From Francisella salimarina (GTDB lineage Bacteria; Pseudomonadota; Gammaproteobacteria; Francisellales; Francisellaceae), in contig NZ_VOJA01000001.1 of assembly GCF_007923265.1 (NCBI RefSeq), forward strand, positions 310,001 to 374,000: DNA of 64,000 nt, read 5' to 3'. Positions within the stretch are counted from its first letter, which is position 1; every line of letters starts with the position of its first letter. The notes below the pieces were generated by a model. It was not told where the DNA came from, searched no databases, and saw only the letters and a list, made by a program, of their open reading frames with translations. Of this stretch, positions 1 through 8,712 are shown piece after piece. The position numbers and the translations under genes are program-made.

Positions 1-249
1 ATAAATCAAAGAAGGGTAACTTTTGTTAAAAAGAATATAAACTGGTAATTGTGCCGAAACTCTACCAGTCCAATAGAAATAGTCACTTCTAATGTGAAAC
101 CATACTGTTCCATCATGAAGAGCATTTACATTTGATCGCCAAAGATCATCCATCATCAAAGGTTGACACAGATTAATAATTAAAAAGTAAGTGAATATCA
201 AAAGGTAAACAAATATCTGATATTTTATATTTGATTTTGTACTGAACAT
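1..249 (-). CDS. Polytopic membrane protein, probable GT-C-like glycosyltransferase (partial, 5' part only)
   Basis: This is an open frame from an ATG at 247-249 on the minus strand that is still open at base 1, giving the first 83 residues. It starts with a short polar leader and one strong hydrophobic segment (about residues 9-27). A periplasm-facing stretch follows, with an acidic pair (DDLWR, about residues 33-37) and an aromatic run ending in WTGRV (about residues 62-66). A DD/ED pair just after the first membrane helix, followed by an aromatic-GR motif, is typical of GT-C fold lipid-linked sugar transferases and of the GtrII/DUF6056-like families. The sugar and acceptor cannot be named. 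No strong Shine-Dalgarno precedes the ATG. The gene is divergent from nothing but follows the SRP RNA gene on the same strand. The family is an inference; the frame itself is clear. Confidence 0.6.
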   Translation of the reverse strand, partial: MFSTKSNIKYQIFVYLLIFTYFLIINLCQPLMMDDLWRSNVNALHDGTVWFHIRSDYFYWTGRVSAQLPVYILFNKSYPSLIY

Positions 250-330
250 CTATAAAGTTTAAACAATTTACATAATAGAAAACTATTATATATAATTTCT
301 GATCAAAAATACTGACTTTTTCTAAAAAGT

Positions 331-432
331 GCTGACTTAGCCTTGACACGGCACATGAATCAAAAGTTACCGTTGCTTCCTTCCGGACCTGGCGGGGTTC
401 ACAATCTATCATTGCGTGGAAACCAAGTCAGC
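331..432 (-). ncRNA. ffs: 4.5S RNA of the signal recognition particle
   Basis: On the minus strand the sequence contains the hallmark SRP domain IV loop, GGTCCGGAAGGAAGCA, flanked by pairing arms. The ends GCTGACTT (near 432) and AAGTCAGC (near 331) pair to close a roughly 102-nt hairpin, which matches bacterial small SRP RNAs. A sigma70-like promoter lies just upstream at 440-468. Just past the 3' end, a short A/T stem (ACTTT...AAAGT at about 315-329) followed by a T-run could end transcription. The RNA binds Ffh and targets nascent membrane proteins to the receptor FtsY, which is also encoded in this window. End positions are approximate by a few bases because the ends are processed. Confidence 0.95.
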
Positions 433-439
433 GTTAGGT

Positions 440-468
440 ATATTACTAGATATATCCTAAAATTACAA
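440..468 (-). promoter_or_regulatory. Probable sigma70 promoter of ffs
   Basis: Reading the minus strand, TTGTAA (463-468) is separated by 17 bp from TAATAT (440-445). This places the start site at about 433, exactly where the closing stem of the SRP RNA begins. The position relative to the RNA end is the main support. Confidence 0.6.
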
Positions 469-541
469 GCTAACAAAGCAAATTCCATTATCTAAGATAA
501 ATTGGTATTATTATCAAAAATAGTTAAAGTTAACAAATATC

Positions 542-1306
542 ATGATAATAGTTATATCACCTGCTAAAAGTCAAAATTTTGAAACTGCAACGGCAAAATA
601 TCAATTTACACAGCCAATATTCAAAGATCAGATAACTAAGCTTATAAATACCCTTAAACACTATGAAGTTGATGAGATTGAAAAGCTAATGAAAATTAGT
701 CCCAAACTAGCTGAAGAAGTATTTACTAAACATAATAGCTTTGACCCTAAGAGTTATAACGAGTCAAATTCAAAAGCTGCTATTTTCACATTTAGTGGAG
801 ACGTTTATAAAGGTCTTGAGGCAGATACACTAGATAAAGAGACTATCGAATATGCTCAAAATCATCTTTTGATGTTATCTGGACTGTATGGACTGATACG
901 CCCTCTTGATTTAATGCAAGCTTATAGATTAGAAATGGGTACAAAAATTAAAATTGATGGAGAAATTCTATATAAGTATTGGCAAGATAAGATTACTGCT
1001 CAATTAGATGAATACTTCAGCCAGCAACAGAATAAAGTTTTGATAAACCTTGCTTCTAATGAATACTCACAAGCAATAGATAAAAAATCTTTAGATGCAA
1101 AGTGGTTAAATATTGATTTTAAGGAAAATAAAAATGGTACATATAAGACTATAGGGATTCATGCGAAAAAAGCGCGTGGTTTAATGACAAGATACATTCT
1201 TGAAAATAGGATAGAAAATATCAGTGATATTAAAAAGTTCAATGTAGCTGACTACAAATTTAACTTAGAACTTTCAAATGAAAATCTTATGTGCTTTACG
1301 AGATAG
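542..1306 (+). CDS. yaaA: Peroxide stress resistance protein YaaA (DUF328)
   Basis: The 254-residue product matches the YaaA/UPF0246 family in length and along its whole sequence. It begins with MIIVISPAKSQNF, the family's usual start, and has the conserved YGLIRPLD block near residue 120 and the K-x-x-RG-x-M block near residue 215. In E. coli YaaA lowers intracellular free iron under peroxide stress and has a DNA-binding fold; it is cytosolic. It is the first gene of a two-gene unit, with rlmH starting 3 bases after its stop. No clear Shine-Dalgarno precedes the ATG, and the start is fixed by the family's N-terminus. The family assignment is firm; the role is from homologues. Confidence 0.93.
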   Translation: MIIVISPAKSQNFETATAKYQFTQPIFKDQITKLINTLKHYEVDEIEKLMKISPKLAEEVFTKHNSFDPKSYNESNSKAAIFTFSGDVYKGLEADTLDKETIEYAQNHLLMLSGLYGLIRPLDLMQAYRLEMGTKIKIDGEILYKYWQDKITAQLDEYFSQQQNKVLINLASNEYSQAIDKKSLDAKWLNIDFKENKNGTYKTIGIHAKKARGLMTRYILENRIENISDIKKFNVADYKFNLELSNENLMCFTR

Positions 1307-1309
1307 TTT

Positions 1310-1777
1310 ATGAAAATTAGAATACTCTCTTTAGGAGAAAAACCACCCAAATGGGTTAGTGACGGTTACGATGAATACAAAAAACGCCTAAGCAAATCAA
1401 TCCCGCTTGAACTGATTGAATTACCAATAGCTAAACGAACTAAAACTGGTAATCCCAAACTTTGGATGGAACAAGAAGCAAAAACTATCCTTACTAAACT
1501 TAGTGATTCTGATCACTTAGTAATTCTTGATGTTAACTCTAAAATAATTTCAACGGAAGAATTAGCTGAAAAAATGCAAAATTGGAAATTTAACAATCCA
1601 AATGTTGTGATTTTAATTGGTGGTCCAGATGGTATAGATCAAAGTATCAAGAATATTGCTAAAGAAAAAATATCCATATCAAAAATGACTTTCCCTCATC
1701 CTCTAGTACGTATCATTATTGCTGAACAATTGTATAGGGCTTATACAATATTAGAAGGTCATCCGTATCATAAATAA
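1310..1777 (+). CDS. rlmH: 23S rRNA (pseudouridine1915-N3)-methyltransferase RlmH
   Basis: This is a 155-residue SPOUT-class methyltransferase, the normal length for RlmH. It uses S-adenosylmethionine to methylate pseudouridine 1915 in helix 69 of 23S rRNA on assembled 70S ribosomes. The trefoil-knot cofactor loop LIGGPDGI is visible at about residues 102-109, and the family's C-terminal tail with HPYHK closes the protein. The gene follows yaaA with a 3-bp gap, so the two are likely co-transcribed. Its 3' end overlaps the converging prmC by 10 bp, leaving no room for an intergenic terminator. Recognition is confident from length and motif. Confidence 0.95.
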   Translation: MKIRILSLGEKPPKWVSDGYDEYKKRLSKSIPLELIELPIAKRTKTGNPKLWMEQEAKTILTKLSDSDHLVILDVNSKIISTEELAEKMQNWKFNNPNVVILIGGPDGIDQSIKNIAKEKISISKMTFPHPLVRIIIAEQLYRAYTILEGHPYHK

Positions 1778-2625
1778 CCACAAAACCTAGCTTTTGTACA
1801 CCTATCTTTATGATTTAAATCTTTAATAGTCTGAATGTCACAAAAACTATACTGAGAAAATATACTTGCTATATCATCCGCTTGCGTGAAGCCATGCTCT
1901 ATATATAAATATCCTCCTTGCTTTAGAAAAGCATCTGCTTGGGATATTATTGTTCTAATATCTGCTAAGCCATCACTTCCTGCAAATAAAGCTCTTGAAG
2001 GTTCATATTTCCTAACACTATCATCAACATTAGCATCGTCAATATCTATATATGGTGGATTTGATACTATGATGTCAAACTTAGTACCATCTAGACTTTC
2101 ATACCAACTACTTAGCATAAATTTAACATTGGTAATACTATTGGCATGAGCATTTTTTTTAGCCACATCTAGAGTCTTAGAGTATAAATCAACAGCCACA
2201 ACTTGACTCTTAGGCAGCTCATCGGCCAAAGCTAAAGCAATCGCGCCAGAGCCCGTACCAAGATCTAATATTTTTAGTTGAGCATTATTATCTTGTATAT
2301 CATCTAACACTGCAGCAACTATAACTTCAGTATCTGCTCGGGGTATAAGAGTATCTTTAGTTACATATAGCTTTTGATTCCAAAAATATTTATAACCAAG
2401 AATATAAGCTAATGGCTCGCCCGCTAAAAGACGTAAAATTTTCCCATTTATTTTTGTAAGTATGGCATTATCTAACTGCTTATCAGAATTTAGATAAAGA
2501 TAAGTCTTATCAACACCCAAAACATCGCAAATAATCATTTGTAGATCATATTTTATTGATGAGTCACTTTGAGGAAATTTAGCTACAGCTGAAGCTAACA
2601 GTTGAGATATTGAGATATTACTCAT
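1768..2625 (-). CDS. prmC: Peptide chain release factor N5-glutamine methyltransferase
   Basis: The 285-residue enzyme methylates the glutamine of the GGQ motif in release factors RF1 and RF2, which raises termination efficiency. An N-terminal helical domain (about residues 1-85) recognises the factor. The Rossmann methyltransferase core has the SAM motif [11 protein letters not shown] (121-131) and the catalytic NPPY motif at 189-192. It lies directly after its substrate gene prfA, overlapping it by 8 bp, and is the last gene of a hemA-prfA-prmC unit. That arrangement is common in gammaproteobacteria. Its tail overlaps rlmH on the other strand. Confidence 0.96.
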   Translation of the reverse strand: MSNISISQLLASAVAKFPQSDSSIKYDLQMIICDVLGVDKTYLYLNSDKQLDNAILTKINGKILRLLAGEPLAYILGYKYFWNQKLYVTKDTLIPRADTEVIVAAVLDDIQDNNAQLKILDLGTGSGAIALALADELPKSQVVAVDLYSKTLDVAKKNAHANSITNVKFMLSSWYESLDGTKFDIIVSNPPYIDIDDANVDDSVRKYEPSRALFAGSDGLADIRTIISQADAFLKQGGYLYIEHGFTQADDIASIFSQYSFCDIQTIKDLNHKDRCTKARFCGYL

Positions 2626-3703
2626 CTGACATAGTTGCTAGAAGATCAGCTTGATGCTCTAAAATTAGTGGCTGGATAATACTATCTAAACTTCCTTCCA
2701 TAACCTCATCAAGTTTATAAAGAGTTAAGTTAATACGATGGTCAGTAACTCTACCTTGAGGATAGTTATACGTTCTAATTCGCTCAGATCTATCACCACT
2801 ACCAACTAAACTTTTACGCGCATCAGACTGCTCTTTTTGTTGCTTATCAATCTCTGCTTGTAGAAGTTTTGACTTAAGCATAGACATTGCAGCAGCACGG
2901 TTTTTATGTTGTGATCTTTGATCTTGACACTCGACAACTACACCTGTTGGGATATGCGTAATTCTAATTGCTGAATCAGTCTTGTTGACGTGCTGTCCCC
3001 CTGCTCCAGATGCTCTAAAAGTATCAACTTTAATATCAGCAGGATTTATATCAATTCCCTCAACCTCATCTGCTTCAGGCATAACTGCAACAGTACATGC
3101 TGAGGTATGGATTCTACCTTGAGACTCTGTAGCTGGAACCCTTTGCACTCTATGGGCACCAGATTCAAACTTCAACTGAGAATATACACCATCACCATTT
3201 ATCTTTGAGATAATTTCTTTATAGCCGCCATGCTCTCCTTCACTAGCTGAAATAACTTCTATTTTCCAACCTCTTTGCTCAGCATATTTTGAATACATCT
3301 TAAACAAATCTCCAGAGAATATCGATGCTTCATCTCCACCTGTTCCAGCTCTAATTTCCAAGAATATATTAGCGTCATCATTTGGATCACGAGGTAAAAG
3401 AAGTATCTGCAATTCGTCCTCAAGTCTTTCGATAGCCTCATTAGCTGACTTTAACTCTTCTTTTGCCATTTCAACAAGTTCGGCATCTTTCTCATTTAAC
3501 ATTTCATAAGCAGCTTCTTTATCTTCAAGAGCTTGCGTATATTCCTTAAATGCCTTTACAATAGGTTCAAGATGAGAATACTCTTTCGATAAATCTCTAA
3601 ACTTATTCTGATCTGAAATAACGTCAGCCTCACCCAAAAGAACACTAACCTCTTCATGTCTTTCTATCAAACTCTGTAGTTTTACTTTAATAGAATCTTT
3701 CAT
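2618..3703 (-). CDS. prfA: Peptide chain release factor 1
   Basis: RF1 reads UAA and UAG stop codons and triggers peptidyl-tRNA hydrolysis. The 361-residue length is standard. Visible landmarks are the stop-codon reading motif PAT at about 190-192 and the hydrolysis motif GGQ at 235-237, whose glutamine is the substrate of the neighbouring PrmC. The PAT rather than SPF motif identifies RF1 rather than RF2. The initiating ATG directly abuts the hemA stop codon, and the 3' end overlaps prmC by 8 bp, so translation of all three is probably coupled. Confidence 0.97.
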   Translation of the reverse strand: MKDSIKVKLQSLIERHEEVSVLLGEADVISDQNKFRDLSKEYSHLEPIVKAFKEYTQALEDKEAAYEMLNEKDAELVEMAKEELKSANEAIERLEDELQILLLPRDPNDDANIFLEIRAGTGGDEASIFSGDLFKMYSKYAEQRGWKIEVISASEGEHGGYKEIISKINGDGVYSQLKFESGAHRVQRVPATESQGRIHTSACTVAVMPEADEVEGIDINPADIKVDTFRASGAGGQHVNKTDSAIRITHIPTGVVVECQDQRSQHKNRAAAMSMLKSKLLQAEIDKQQKEQSDARKSLVGSGDRSERIRTYNYPQGRVTDHRINLTLYKLDEVMEGSLDSIIQPLILEHQADLLATMSDE

Positions 3704-4948
3704 TTACTTTTCCACATTTAAACCAAACATTCGTTTCATACATACTAGACAATCACTTCTACCCTGCTTAGAAGCCTCTTTCATGCCAACAACAGGATAG
3801 TGTAATACTTTCTTTTTAATTTCATAAGCAAACCTCTTTAGTACTTCTTCAGGATCTTTACCATTTCTTATTTTTGCTAAGCTTTTTTCTAATGATAAAT
3901 CCACTAAACCATCAGCTTTCTGAAACAGTTCCTTAATAGCACTATTAGAAATAATTGCCTTTTCTTTTTCTAAATAATCTTCTAATGATTTTACGATAAT
4001 TTTTTGAGCTCTTGAACTCTCATGCTTTCTTTTATCTTTATTACCTTCTATAACACTATTAATATCATCGACGCAGTAATACGCATTCTGCTCTAGATCT
4101 CCAAGTTTAGGATCTAATGCCTGCGGTATAGAAATATCAATAAAAACTCTTGGCTTTTCTCCTACATCTTCACATTTAACTATGTACTCAGTAACATTAA
4201 CTGCTGCAATTATAATATCCGCTTTTTTAATTAGTTTAGACAAATCTGATAAATAATAGGCACTAGCATTACTAAAATTAGATGTAATTTTTTCGGCCTT
4301 CTCTATAGTTCTATTAGCTAGCATAATATGCCTAGGATTAAGAGCTGTTACGTGTCGAAATAAAAGCTCTCCTGTTTGACCAGCACCTATTATGAGCACA
4401 TTTTTAGCAGAAATATTATCCAATTGCTTTTTAGCTAAGCTAATTGCTGAGAATGCTACAGATACTGGACAATGCCCTATTCTAGTTTCACTACGAACTT
4501 TTTTAGCAGTTGCAAAAACTTTCTGAAAAACTCTATCTAATTCTTTACCTATAGCATGATTTTTTTTACTAAGAGTATATGAATCCTTAACTTGTCCTAA
4601 TATCTGTGGCTCTCCTAAAACCATAGATTCCAAGCCACAAGCTAGTTTCATCAAGTGCATAATTACTTCTGTACCTTGACGTAATTTAAAATAATCTCTT
4701 ATTTTGAAATCTGGATTTCTAACATATCCTTGCCACCAAACCAAGACATCATCAACGACTCTTAGATCTGTTATTTCAAGATATACTTCAGTACGATTAC
4801 ATGTTGATAGAATAACCGCATGGATGACATTATCTATTGCTAATATTGATTTATATAACATCGATACATCAAGCCCTGAAAGTGCAAACTCACTACGAAC
4901 TTCTATTGGGGATTTTTTATAATCAATTGCTAAAGATATTAATGCCAT
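3704..4948 (-). CDS. hemA: Glutamyl-tRNA reductase
   Basis: HemA reduces glutamyl-tRNA(Glu) to glutamate-1-semialdehyde with NADPH, the first committed step of C5-pathway tetrapyrrole synthesis. The catalytic cysteine is Cys50 in the motif STCNRTE. The NADPH-binding stretch IIGAGQTGEL is at about 190-199, and the C-terminal dimerisation helices follow. I chose the ATG at 4948 (protein begins MALISLA, as in homologues, 414 residues); a TTG six bases upstream is in frame but less likely. It heads the hemA-prfA-prmC unit and is transcribed divergently from yfgM across a 185-bp AT-rich spacer. No heme-regulatory motif is evident. Confidence 0.95.
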   Translation of the reverse strand: MALISLAIDYKKSPIEVRSEFALSGLDVSMLYKSILAIDNVIHAVILSTCNRTEVYLEITDLRVVDDVLVWWQGYVRNPDFKIRDYFKLRQGTEVIMHLMKLACGLESMVLGEPQILGQVKDSYTLSKKNHAIGKELDRVFQKVFATAKKVRSETRIGHCPVSVAFSAISLAKKQLDNISAKNVLIIGAGQTGELLFRHVTALNPRHIMLANRTIEKAEKITSNFSNASAYYLSDLSKLIKKADIIIAAVNVTEYIVKCEDVGEKPRVFIDISIPQALDPKLGDLEQNAYYCVDDINSVIEGNKDKRKHESSRAQKIIVKSLEDYLEKEKAIISNSAIKELFQKADGLVDLSLEKSLAKIRNGKDPEEVLKRFAYEIKKKVLHYPVVGMKEASKQGRSDCLVCMKRMFGLNVEK

Positions 4949-5133
4949 GTTCAAATAATTTTTAAATGTAAATAACTAGTAATTAAACTTAGAAAAATAA
5001 ATCAATATTCTAACATAAAAGACTCGAACATTACATTCCAATCTAATCAATAAACTTAGAACGTTGGCAACTTTTATGTTAAGATGTTGTAAGTTTACTA
5101 TAAACAAACTTAATTTGTAGACGCTAATTAATT

Positions 5134-5772
5134 ATGAAAAATCTATCTAAAAAACAAAGTCAAGCTCTCTATACTATAGCGGGTATAATAATTGTAGCTA
5201 TCATCTGCGCTATAATTTTACAATTTTATAACTCGAATAATGAAAAAAAGATGTTTGCTGCATCTGATATGTACCAAAGAGCTCTGATTGCAAACGAAAA
5301 TCCAAAATCTCCGACAAGTATAAAGATATCAAAATTTGAAGAGGTAACAAAAAACTATTCAAATACTAGCTTTGGAATATTTGCTAGTTGGCAATTAGCA
5401 GATTTATATATGGCTCCAACAGATCTAGATACTAAGAGTTTCAATATTAATATATCCAACCTTCCTAAAGCTATTGATGTATTACAACAGAGTGTCCAAA
5501 GCAACCCTGATGATAGCTTAACTGATATTACAAAAGTTAGACTTGCTAAACTATACATATCCAGTAATGACCCAGATAAAGCTATCAGTACGCTTCAAAG
5601 CATTAACTCTCTAGATAGCAATGCATACCCGTTAATGTTATTAGGCGAAGCTTATAGTGAGAAAAAAGATAAAGCTAAAGCATCAGAAGCTTGGAACAAA
5701 GCTCTAAAAGATCCTAACAGTTCACCTGAATTCAAGCAAATAATTACTCAACTTCTAAATAACGCCAATTAA
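5134..5772 (+). CDS. yfgM: YfgM-family tetratricopeptide membrane protein, SecYEG-associated
   Basis: The 212-residue protein has a short cytosolic N-terminus, one membrane anchor at about residues 12-31, and a periplasmic TPR-like region (TPR_21 family). In E. coli YfgM is an inner-membrane partner of SecYEG and the chaperone PpiD and helps secreted proteins leave the translocon. The gene sits 2 bp upstream of bamB, the same order as yfgM-bamB in E. coli, which strongly supports the call. The C-terminal half shows repeated helical pairs, with LLGEAYSEKKDKAKA typical of a TPR. The family is judged from architecture plus synteny, since sequence identity is low in this family. Confidence 0.82.
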   Translation: MKNLSKKQSQALYTIAGIIIVAIICAIILQFYNSNNEKKMFAASDMYQRALIANENPKSPTSIKISKFEEVTKNYSNTSFGIFASWQLADLYMAPTDLDTKSFNINISNLPKAIDVLQQSVQSNPDDSLTDITKVRLAKLYISSNDPDKAISTLQSINSLDSNAYPLMLLGEAYSEKKDKAKASEAWNKALKDPNSSPEFKQIITQLLNNAN

Positions 5773-5774
5773 TC

Positions 5775-7433
5775 ATGAAAAAATTATTTCTAGTAATAGT
5801 TCCATTGCTACTATCATTATTAGCTACTAGCTGTTCTACAAGTAATGTTCCTCCACCAACCCCGCTTGCTGAAAAACCTCCTAAGGAAGCAAAAGTAAAA
5901 GTTAAATGGAGTAGAAAAACAGGTAATGGCAACGGTGGACTACCCATTTATAATGTATCCCCTACTTATGCAAATAATACAGTATTTGTCCCCAACCAAA
6001 ACGGTGTAGCCTATGGTTTATCAATTACAGACGGTAAAATAATTTGGAAACATGATACTGGTACCATACTATCGTCACAACCAAACACGATAGCAAATGC
6101 AGTAATTTTTGGGTCTGTAAAAGGTGTATTAACTGCTGTTGATCAAAAAGATGGAAAAATACTATGGCGTACTGATGCTCCAAGTAGCATTTTTTCTCAA
6201 CCAACAATATATAGTAATCATTTATATACTCATACTCATGATGGTTCCGTAACATCTTTTGATGCCACAAATGGATCCAAAGTATGGAATGTAACGAATA
6301 ACATACCAGAGATAACTCTACCAAGTGACTCATCGCCCATCATACTTAATGACACCGTGATGGTGGGGTCTGCTTTTGGTACAGTATTAGGCTTCACTTT
6401 AGAAAGTGGCGATAGAACTATTAACCTACCTGTTGCCATAGCACATGGCTCGTCCCCAGCTGACAAAATGGTTGATATTACAGCTAATCCAATGCTATAC
6501 GGTAACTACCTAATTTTCGCTGCTTTTCAAGGAGCTATTGTAGCTCTAGATAAAGATACTGGCAAAATGCTTTGGGCAAAGAAAGCCTCTATAATCAATA
6601 ATATGGCTATCAACAACGGTGTGATTTTCACAGCACAAGCCAATAGCGAACTCAAGGCTTATGATATCCAAACAGGAGATACTGTCTGGACCCAAAGTAC
6701 ACTAGAATGGCGTAAAATAACTGCTCCCATTTATTACAAAGGTTTAATAGTAGTTGCTGACTATCAAGGCTTCCTACATTTCTTTAACTCATTGAATGGA
6801 GATTACTTAGGTAGATACAAACTTACACCTAAAAGTGACTTTTTTGATTATGGAATTTCAGGACAGCTAGTTCCAACTGAAAAAGGTATACTGATAGAAG
6901 CTGACAGTGGAACAACATACTTAGTCGATGCTCATAGTGATAGAGTTATTTATGAAAATATCCTTGGCGACTACAAAGTCAACAGAGGCAAAAATGTCAA
7001 AGTCATATATCCTCTAGAGCAACCAAAATCAGGCTCTATTGAAAGCTCTCCAAAAGCTCTACCAAATAAAAAGGTAGACTCTAATAAAACCAGCAAAAAC
7101 GACACTAGCTCAAAGTCTGCTACTGCTACTGCTACTGCTACTGCTACTGCTACTGCTACTGCTACTGCTACTGCTACTGCTACTGCTACTGCTACTGCTA
7201 CTGCTACTGCTACTGCTACTGCTACAAACACTAAAGATATACAAAACCCAGCAAATCAAGAAATGATAAACTCAACCCCGGTATTAAATACCTCAACAAA
7301 GGCTGAGAAAAATGAAAATACTGACTCTTCAATAGCTGAAGGAGTTGTTACATCTAACAAAGTACAACCTACACCAAAAGGTAAAAATGCTACTATAATT
7401 ATTGGTGATTTTAGTAAAGGCGACTCTGACTAA
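5775..7433 (+). CDS. bamB: Outer membrane assembly lipoprotein BamB with long repeat-bearing tail
   Basis: BamB is a lipoprotein of the BAM complex, which inserts beta-barrel proteins into the outer membrane. The N-terminus is a lipoprotein signal with lipobox LATSC, so Cys21 should be the lipidated first residue. Residues about 45-405 hold repeated beta-propeller blades of the PQQ type, with many alternating GxxxW-type strands. E. coli BamB is about 390 residues; this protein is 552, and the extra 140 or so residues form a low-complexity Lys/Ser/Thr/Ala tail containing an (Ala-Thr)18 run from an 18-copy hexanucleotide repeat. The gene lies 2 bp after yfgM, and its stop overlaps the next start (TAATG). 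The tail is unusual for the family. Confidence 0.9.
   Translation: MKKLFLVIVPLLLSLLATSCSTSNVPPPTPLAEKPPKEAKVKVKWSRKTGNGNGGLPIYNVSPTYANNTVFVPNQNGVAYGLSITDGKIIWKHDTGTILSSQPNTIANAVIFGSVKGVLTAVDQKDGKILWRTDAPSSIFSQPTIYSNHLYTHTHDGSVTSFDATNGSKVWNVTNNIPEITLPSDSSPIILNDTVMVGSAFGTVLGFTLESGDRTINLPVAIAHGSSPADKMVDITANPMLYGNYLIFAAFQGAIVALDKDTGKMLWAKKASIINNMAINNGVIFTAQANSELKAYDIQTGDTVWTQSTLEWRKITAPIYYKGLIVVADYQGFLHFFNSLNGDYLGRYKLTPKSDFFDYGISGQLVPTEKGILIEADSGTTYLVDAHSDRVIYENILGDYKVNRGKNVKVIYPLEQPKSGSIESSPKALPNKKVDSNKTSKNDTSSKSATATATATATATATATATATATATATATATATATATNTKDIQNPANQEMINSTPVLNTSTKAEKNENTDSSIAEGVVTSNKVQPTPKGKNATIIIGDFSKGDSD
7118..7225 (+). repeat. Tandem repeat, 18 copies of TGCTAC, inside bamB
   Basis: The hexamer TGCTAC is repeated 18 times without interruption over exactly 108 bp. 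In the bamB frame it encodes alternating Ala (GCT) and Thr (ACT). As the unit is 6 bp, changes in copy number lengthen or shorten the tail without shifting the frame. Perfect short-unit repeats of this size usually vary between strains by slippage. The opposite strand is also open here (alternating Val-Ala), which is a consequence of the repeat and not a gene. Confidence 0.98.
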
Positions 7434-8614
7434 TGTATAAAGGTATAAGACCATCAATTTTTATTCTAATACTAATGGTTTCACTAGGACCTTTTGGCGA
7501 TACTATTTATGCTCCTGCGTTACCAGAGATCAAAACTATTTTAGGTACTGATTATCCACACGTACAACTAACCATCACTTCTTATTTACTTGGTTACTCA
7601 GTTAGCCAACTTCTATATGGTCCATTTTCAGATAGATTTGGACGTAAGCCTGTAATGCTAGTAGGCTCAAGCTTTTTTATCATTAGCTCAATAATATGTT
7701 TACTTAGTACAAATATTGATACTCTAATTTATGCAAGATTACTACAAGGGTTTGGTGCCGCAGCTGGAGGGGTTATAGCAACAGTCGCTGTTAAAGATGC
7801 TTTCAAAGTTAATGAACAGGGTGCTATATTTGCTATTATGAATATCGCTTTTGCTTTAGCTCCTGCTTTTGGTGCTGTCTTAGGAGTATTTCTTAGTCCT
7901 AACTTAATTTTTTGGATCCTACTAGTCGCAGCTACATTATTATTTATCAAAGTAGCACTTTTTTTCCCAGAAACTGTCAAGGAAAAAAACATGGATGCAC
8001 TGACTATCAAATCATTCTTTCAGAACTACTTCTCTCTTTTTAAGGATCATCAATTCTTCTTTGCAACCTTTGTATTAGGAATAAATATTAGTGTGATATA
8101 CGCATGTTTAGTTACAGCTCCAGATATATTTATCAATATATTGAAACTTGAAAAAGCTAATTTCCTATACTTACTTACAATTATGGTTACAGCAGTAGTA
8201 TTAGGATCAATTATTTGCTCAAAATTAAGTCGCGTAATAGCATACAAGCATCTAGTTAATTTTGGTATGCTTTGTACTTTGATATCAGGAATACTCTTTA
8301 TTTATGCCTTCCAAAAATTAACAGGACTAACTCTTTCTATAGCTTTAACCGGTGTTCTTTCTCTCACATTCATAGGTGTATCATTCAGTGTACCCTTATT
8401 AACACCAATAGCATTAGAAAACTTTACTACTACTGCTGGTGCTGCATCTTCAGTTATGGGGTTTATGCAGATGGGCATCGCCTCAATCACAACTGCTGTA
8501 ATTAGTCAAATCCATTTTGGTAGTGAATTTACTTTAGCTTTTGCTTTTGTATTGCTACCACTTATTGGACTAATAATATTCTTCCCTTATAGTTGTTACT
8601 TCCTTAAGAAGTAA
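7433..8614 (+). CDS. MFS drug-resistance transporter, Bcr/CflA family
   Basis: The 393-residue protein has the 12-helix pattern of the major facilitator superfamily. The DHA1/Bcr-CflA signature is recognisable in the first half: APALPEI in the first loop, and motif A (GPFSDRFGRKPVM) in the loop between helices 2 and 3. A glycine- and alanine-rich helix 4-5 region follows, with the antiporter-type motif C. Such proteins expel small drugs, dipeptides or sulfonamides using the proton gradient. The start ATG overlaps the bamB stop (TAATG), so expression is probably coupled to bamB. An imperfect stem (AAGCCT...AGGCTT, 8622-8643) lies after the stop but lacks a T-run. The substrate cannot be predicted. 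Confidence 0.88.
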   Translation: MYKGIRPSIFILILMVSLGPFGDTIYAPALPEIKTILGTDYPHVQLTITSYLLGYSVSQLLYGPFSDRFGRKPVMLVGSSFFIISSIICLLSTNIDTLIYARLLQGFGAAAGGVIATVAVKDAFKVNEQGAIFAIMNIAFALAPAFGAVLGVFLSPNLIFWILLVAATLLFIKVALFFPETVKEKNMDALTIKSFFQNYFSLFKDHQFFFATFVLGINISVIYACLVTAPDIFINILKLEKANFLYLLTIMVTAVVLGSIICSKLSRVIAYKHLVNFGMLCTLISGILFIYAFQKLTGLTLSIALTGVLSLTFIGVSFSVPLLTPIALENFTTTAGAASSVMGFMQMGIASITTAVISQIHFGSEFTLAFAFVLLPLIGLIIFFPYSCYFLKK

Positions 8615-8712
8615 ATATCCAAAGCCTTTATAGTCTTAGGCTTACGAATTAAAATAATTATATGATAGAATCTACTCTAAGTAATATATTTCAAATATTT
8701 AATAATTTATAA

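Noticed and set aside
1-40. Apparent frameshift in the left-edge gene at a T-run
   Set aside because: On recount the run has five T in the coding strand and the frame stays open to the edge.
173-412. Minus-strand 79-codon frame over the SRP RNA
   Set aside because: It overlaps the SRP RNA core and the start of the edge gene in a different frame; composition is not protein-like.
7118-7225. CRISPR array
   Set aside because: The units are 6 bp with no spacers and lie within a coding region.
6971-7231. Minus-strand open frame encoding alternating Val-Ala inside bamB
   Set aside because: It exists only because the TGCTAC repeat has no stop in any frame; there is no ribosome site or family match.
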